In this document: positions 61,105 through 64,000 of the stretch, in pieces
Layout: each line of letters begins with the position of its first letter
Numbering within the stretch: position 1 is the stretch's first letter
Source of the DNA: SHWC01 sp050173345
Lineage (GTDB): Bacteria; Pseudomonadota; Alphaproteobacteria; UBA828
Length of the DNA stretch: 64,000 nucleotides
Assembly (NCBI GenBank): GCA_050173345.1
Contig: JBFXKW010000007.1
Location: forward strand, 1-64,000
Direction of reading: 5' to 3'
Translations under genes and position numbers: made by a program
The notes under the pieces: generated by a model
Database searches by the model: none
Told to the model about the DNA's origin: nothing
Seen by the model: the letters and a program-made list of their open reading frames with translations, nothing else

Positions 61105-61545
61105 CTACGCCGTGCTGTGCGCCCTGGCGCGCTTCTTGCGGCCCTGCTTGCCGAGGCCGACGCGCTTGGCGAATTCGCGGCGCAGCCGCACATAGTTCGG
61201 TGCCGCCATGGGATAGTCGGGCGGCAGGTTCCACTTCTCCCGATACTGTGCCGGCGTCAGGCCATAGACGGCCCTGAGGTGCCGCTTCAGCAGCTTGAGG
61301 GGCCGGCCGTCCTCCAGGCAGACGATGTAGTCCGGCAGGACCGAGCGCTCGACGGCGATCGCGGGCGGCTGCCCGCTGCTCGACCAGCCGCCTGCGATGC
61401 CCGCGAGCGAGGCGTGAACCGCCCGGACCAGCTTGGGAACCGCCGTGGCGGGAACCTCATGGCTGCCCACATAGGCGGCCACGATGCGGGCCGCCATCGT
61501 CACTTCCGGCGCCAATCCCGCTTCGACTTTCCGCCGATTGTGCAT
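61105..61545 (-). CDS. MucR/Ros family transcriptional regulator
   Basis: The 146-residue protein is a MucR/Ros regulator, with the single zinc-finger-like element CLEDGRPLKLLKRHLRAVYG and then LTPAQYREKWNLPPDYPMAA. The N-terminal part would mediate higher-order oligomerisation. Members bind AT-rich DNA with T-A steps, silence horizontally acquired genes, and usually repress themselves. The promoter just upstream is unusually AT-rich (61571-61592), consistent with autoregulation. Confidence 0.92.
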   Translation of the reverse strand: MHNRRKVEAGLAPEVTMAARIVAAYVGSHEVPATAVPKLVRAVHASLAGIAGGWSSSGQPPAIAVERSVLPDYIVCLEDGRPLKLLKRHLRAVYGLTPAQYREKWNLPPDYPMAAPNYVRLRREFAKRVGLGKQGRKKRARAHSTA

Positions 61546-61586
61546 TCGTGGTTCTTCCCCTCGTCTCCTTTATATCATTATACCTA

Positions 61587-61615
61587 TATACATCGGACGT
61601 ATTCGCGCTTGTCAA
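61587..61615 (-). promoter_or_regulatory. AT-rich mucR promoter
   Basis: On the minus strand TTGACA (61610-61615) and TGTATA (61587-61592) are 17 bases apart, with TATAAT a little further at 61577-61582. The surrounding TATATCATTATACCTATATA (61571-61590) is rich in T-A steps and could be a MucR binding site. Confidence 0.5.
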
Positions 61616-61788
61616 ATACTCGGGCGGGCGGTAACCGCACGTCACTGATGGCAAGCCGGAATCGGCCATCGTCGGCGCGCTTGTACCGGTTTCCGCCAGG
61701 GCGACGAGATGTAGTAGGCCAGCTTGCCGGCGGCCCGCTGCCCGGCGTATACAGGGGGCCAATCCCACGCACGCGAAGCGCCAGCCCG

Positions 61789-62217
61789 ATGAGGACCATC
61801 GCCATTGCCGCGGATCATGCGGGCCTGCCGTTGAAGGCGGCGCTCGTGCCGGCGCTCGAGCGCAAGGGCCTGCGCGTGCTCGACCTCGGCACCATGAGCG
61901 ACGCCTCGGTCGACTACCCCGACTATGCCGATGCCCTGGCGTGCCGGATCGAGGCGGGCGAGGTCGAGCGCGGCGTCCTGATCTGCGGCTCGGGCATCGG
62001 CATGAGCATCGCCGCCAACCGGCACCGGGCCGTGCGCGCCGCCGTGTGCCGCGACGCCGAGAGCGCCCGGCTCGCCCGCCAGCACAATGACGCCAACGTG
62101 CTCTGCCTCGGCGCGCGGCTGATCGCGGCCGACGATGCGAAGGCCTGCCTCGAGGCGTTTCTCGATACGCCGTTCGAGGGCGGCCGGCACGCGCGTCGCG
62201 TCGCCAAGCTCGCCTGA
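61789..62217 (+). CDS. rpiB: Ribose 5-phosphate isomerase B
   Basis: RpiB interconverts ribose 5-phosphate and ribulose 5-phosphate. The 142-residue protein has IAIAADHAGLPLKAALVPAL, DYPDYADALACRIEAGEVER and GVLICGSGIGMSIAANRHRA with the active-site cysteine in VLICGSGIG, and CRDAESARLARQHNDANVLC. It is 37 bases before glyA, and the rpiB-glyA-nrdR order is common in alphaproteobacteria. Confidence 0.94.
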   Translation: MRTIAIAADHAGLPLKAALVPALERKGLRVLDLGTMSDASVDYPDYADALACRIEAGEVERGVLICGSGIGMSIAANRHRAVRAAVCRDAESARLARQHNDANVLCLGARLIAADDAKACLEAFLDTPFEGGRHARRVAKLA

Positions 62218-62254
62218 CCGGGGCGCCAGTTCCAGCCAATCGACGAGGATCCGG

Positions 62255-63580
62255 ATGAGCTCTCCCTCCGCGCGCGCCGCCAAGGACGTTTCGGCGACCG
62301 GCCCGCAATCGCTTTTCCAGCGCCCGCTCGCCGAGGTCGATCCCGAGCTCCACGCCGCGATCGAGGGCGAGCTCGGCCGTTTGCGTCATCGCATCGAGCT
62401 GATCGCCTCCGAGAACGTGGTGAGCCGCGCCGTGCTCGAAGCGCAGGGCGGCGTGATGACCAACAAGTACGCCGAGGGCTATCCAGGCCGGCGCTACTAT
62501 GGCGGCTGCGAGTTCGTCGACGTCGCGGAGCGGCTCGCCATCGAGCGCGCCAAGCAGCTCTTCGGCTGCGGCTTCGCGAACGTGCAGCCACATTCGGGCT
62601 CGCAGGCCAACCAGGCCGTGATGCTGGCGCTGCTCAAGCCGGGCGACACCATCCTCGGCCTTTCGCTCGCGGCCGGCGGCCATCTCACCCACGGCGCGCC
62701 GCCCAACCTCTCGGGCAAGTGGTTCAACGCGGTGGCTTACGGCGTGAGCCGCGAGACCTCGCAGATCGACCATGACGAGGTGGCGCGGCTCGCCGAGGCG
62801 CACAAGCCGAAACTGATCATCGCCGGCGGCTCGGCCTATCCGCGCACCATCGACTTCGCGCGCTTCCGCGCCATCGCGGATTCGGTCGGCGCGACGCTCA
62901 TGGTCGACATGGCGCATTTCGCCGGCCTCGTCGCGGCCGGCGTGCATCCGAGCCCGCTGCCGCACGCCCATGTTGCGACCACCACGACGCACAAGACGCT
63001 GCGCGGACCGCGCGGCGGCATGATCCTGACCAACGACGCCGAGATCGCGAAGAAGATCGATTCCGCGATCTTCCCTGGGCTGCAGGGCGGCCCGCTGGAG
63101 CACGTCATCGCGGCCAAGGCGGTCGCCTTCAAGGAGGCGCTCGAACCGTCGTTCAGGGAATATTCGGCGCGCGTGGTCGAGAACGCCCGTGTGCTCGCCG
63201 AGACGCTGATCGAGGCCGGCTTCGACATCGTGACCGGCGGCACCGACACGCATCTCCTGCTGGTCGATCTCAGGCGCAAGCGGCTCACCGGCAAGGCCGC
63301 CGAGCACAGCCTCGAAGCCGCCGGCATGACCTGCAACAAGAACGGCGTGCCGTTCGACCCCGAGAAGCCGACCGTGACCTCAGGGATCCGGCTCGGCTCG
63401 CCGGCCGCGACCACGCGCGGCTTCGGGCCGGACGAGTTCCGTCAGGTCGGGCGCTGGATCGCGCGCGTGCTCGACGACCTCGCCAAGGGCAATGGCGACA
63501 ACAGCGCGACCGAGCAGGCGGTGCTCCGCGAGGTCGAGGCGCTGTGCCGCCACTTCCCGGTCTATCCCGGTCTCGGCTGA
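62255..63580 (+). CDS. glyA: Serine hydroxymethyltransferase
   Basis: GlyA converts serine and tetrahydrofolate to glycine and methylene-tetrahydrofolate. The 441-residue protein has ELIASENVVSRAVLEAQGGV, the TNKYAEGYPGRRYYGGCEFV signature, VDMAHFAGLVAAGVHPSPLP, and PLP-binding Lys247 in ATTTTHKTLRGPRGGMILTN. GAGGAT precedes the ATG at 62255. nrdR follows after 15 bases. Confidence 0.97.
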   Translation: MSSPSARAAKDVSATGPQSLFQRPLAEVDPELHAAIEGELGRLRHRIELIASENVVSRAVLEAQGGVMTNKYAEGYPGRRYYGGCEFVDVAERLAIERAKQLFGCGFANVQPHSGSQANQAVMLALLKPGDTILGLSLAAGGHLTHGAPPNLSGKWFNAVAYGVSRETSQIDHDEVARLAEAHKPKLIIAGGSAYPRTIDFARFRAIADSVGATLMVDMAHFAGLVAAGVHPSPLPHAHVATTTTHKTLRGPRGGMILTNDAEIAKKIDSAIFPGLQGGPLEHVIAAKAVAFKEALEPSFREYSARVVENARVLAETLIEAGFDIVTGGTDTHLLLVDLRRKRLTGKAAEHSLEAAGMTCNKNGVPFDPEKPTVTSGIRLGSPAATTRGFGPDEFRQVGRWIARVLDDLAKGNGDNSATEQAVLREVEALCRHFPVYPGLG

Positions 63581-63595
63581 GCGCGGAGAGCCACG

Positions 63596-64000
63596 ATGCG
63601 CTGCCCGTTCTGCGGCCATGAGGACACCCAGGTCAAGGATTCGCGGCCGACCGACGACAACACCGCGATCCGCCGCCGGCGCTCTTGCGCCAATTGCGGC
63701 GCGCGCTTCACCACCTTCGAGCGCATCCAGCTCCGCGAGCTGACCGTCGTGAAGTCGAACGGCCAGCGCGAGCCGTTCGACCGCGACAAGGTGATGCGCT
63801 CGATGCGGATCGCGCTGCGCAAGCGCCCGGTCGAGCCGGAGCGGGTCGAGCGCGTGGTCAACGGCCTGGTGCGCCGGCTCGAAAGCCTGGGCGAGACCGA
63901 GATCCCGTCCAGCGTGGTCGGCGAGATGGTGATGGAGGCGCTCGGCACGCTCGATCAGATTGCCTATGTGCGCTTCGCCTCGGTCTACCGGAACTTCCGC
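63596..64000 (+). CDS. nrdR: Transcriptional repressor NrdR (5' part, cut by window end)
   Basis: NrdR represses ribonucleotide reductase genes in response to ATP and dATP. The visible 135 residues contain the N-terminal zinc ribbon MRCPFCGHEDTQVKDSRPTD with its second pair in RRRSCANCGARFTTFER, then the ATP-cone beginning TVVKSNGQREPFDRDKVMRS. The frame is still open at the window edge in IAYVRFASVYRNFR, close to the usual C-terminus. Confidence 0.95.
   Translation, partial: MRCPFCGHEDTQVKDSRPTDDNTAIRRRRSCANCGARFTTFERIQLRELTVVKSNGQREPFDRDKVMRSMRIALRKRPVEPERVERVVNGLVRRLESLGETEIPSSVVGEMVMEALGTLDQIAYVRFASVYRNFR

Overview
The window is a chromosomal segment of a high-GC alphaproteobacterium. 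The evidence is the gene order NYN/LabA-like, folK, rpoZ, a single bifunctional rsh, pdxJ, acpS, lepB, rnc, era, recO and parC, together with a MucR/Ros regulator, an Asp-type HemB, an alphaproteobacterial short-chain fatty acyl regulator and aminoacyl-tRNA-protein transferase Bpt. A Rhodospirillales-like lineage is plausible, but genus cannot be read from the sequence. No rRNA, tRNA, CRISPR array, prophage or intact insertion sequence was seen. Genes are densely packed on both strands and nearly all look native.

Layout. 0.2-2.7 kb: flavin reductase, acetoacetate decarboxylase-like protein, AhpD-like protein and a membrane methyltransferase beside a decayed Spy/LTXXQ fragment. 3.1-4.6 kb: speD and speE face each other across a hairpin. 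4.7-7.4 kb: pyrD, pyrF and pyrE in alternating orientation, with pyrD and pyrF tails overlapping. 7.6-12.2 kb: glyoxylate shunt aceB-aceA, divergent from a RamB/ScfR-type regulator. 12.2-15.3 kb: a Tat-exported nitroreductase, a MarR regulator and an MFS transporter behind a strong promoter overlaid by a perfect 34-bp palindrome. 15.3-20.2 kb: a non-lipidated MlaA-like protein, Ser/Thr dehydratase, a secreted unknown and a lytic transglycosylase. 20.3-28 kb: dapA-smpB, then a mixed set (sulfite oxidase-like enzyme, host-attachment protein, small-molecule kinase, methyltransferase, D-glutamate cyclase-like protein, type 5 uracil-DNA glycosylase, NYN protein). 28-39 kb: the conserved information-processing block folK to parC, with an enoyl-CoA hydratase inserted between era and recO.

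39.5-49.8 kb: bioY, bpt, a valine-degradation operon (isobutyryl-CoA dehydrogenase, 3-hydroxyisobutyryl-CoA hydrolase, mmsB), hemB, a DUF429 protein, an alpha/beta hydrolase coupled to ornithine decarboxylase, and a family III CoA transferase. 49.8-54.8 kb: a membrane-anchored penicillin acylase homologue and the flagellar stator pair motA-motB. 54.8-64 kb: DUF488, an Fpg/Nei glycosylase, a VapBC-type toxin-antitoxin pair, glutaryl-CoA dehydrogenase, an EamA transporter, an amino-acid-type binding protein, mucR, rpiB, glyA and the start of nrdR, which is cut by the window edge.

Functional links. Ornithine decarboxylase (47.3-48.4 kb), SpeD and SpeE together would give ornithine to putrescine to spermidine. 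aceBA with several acyl-CoA enzymes suggests growth on acetate, fatty acids and branched-chain amino acids. The most distinctive non-coding content is a set of interspersed palindromic repeats: a roughly 75-95 bp two-armed element (at least six copies), a CTTCGACAGGCTCAGGA element (three), a TAGAGCA hairpin (three variants) and a roughly 105-bp CCCTCTCCGCC element (two good copies plus shorter relatives). In one place the stop codons of two convergent genes lie inside these repeats.
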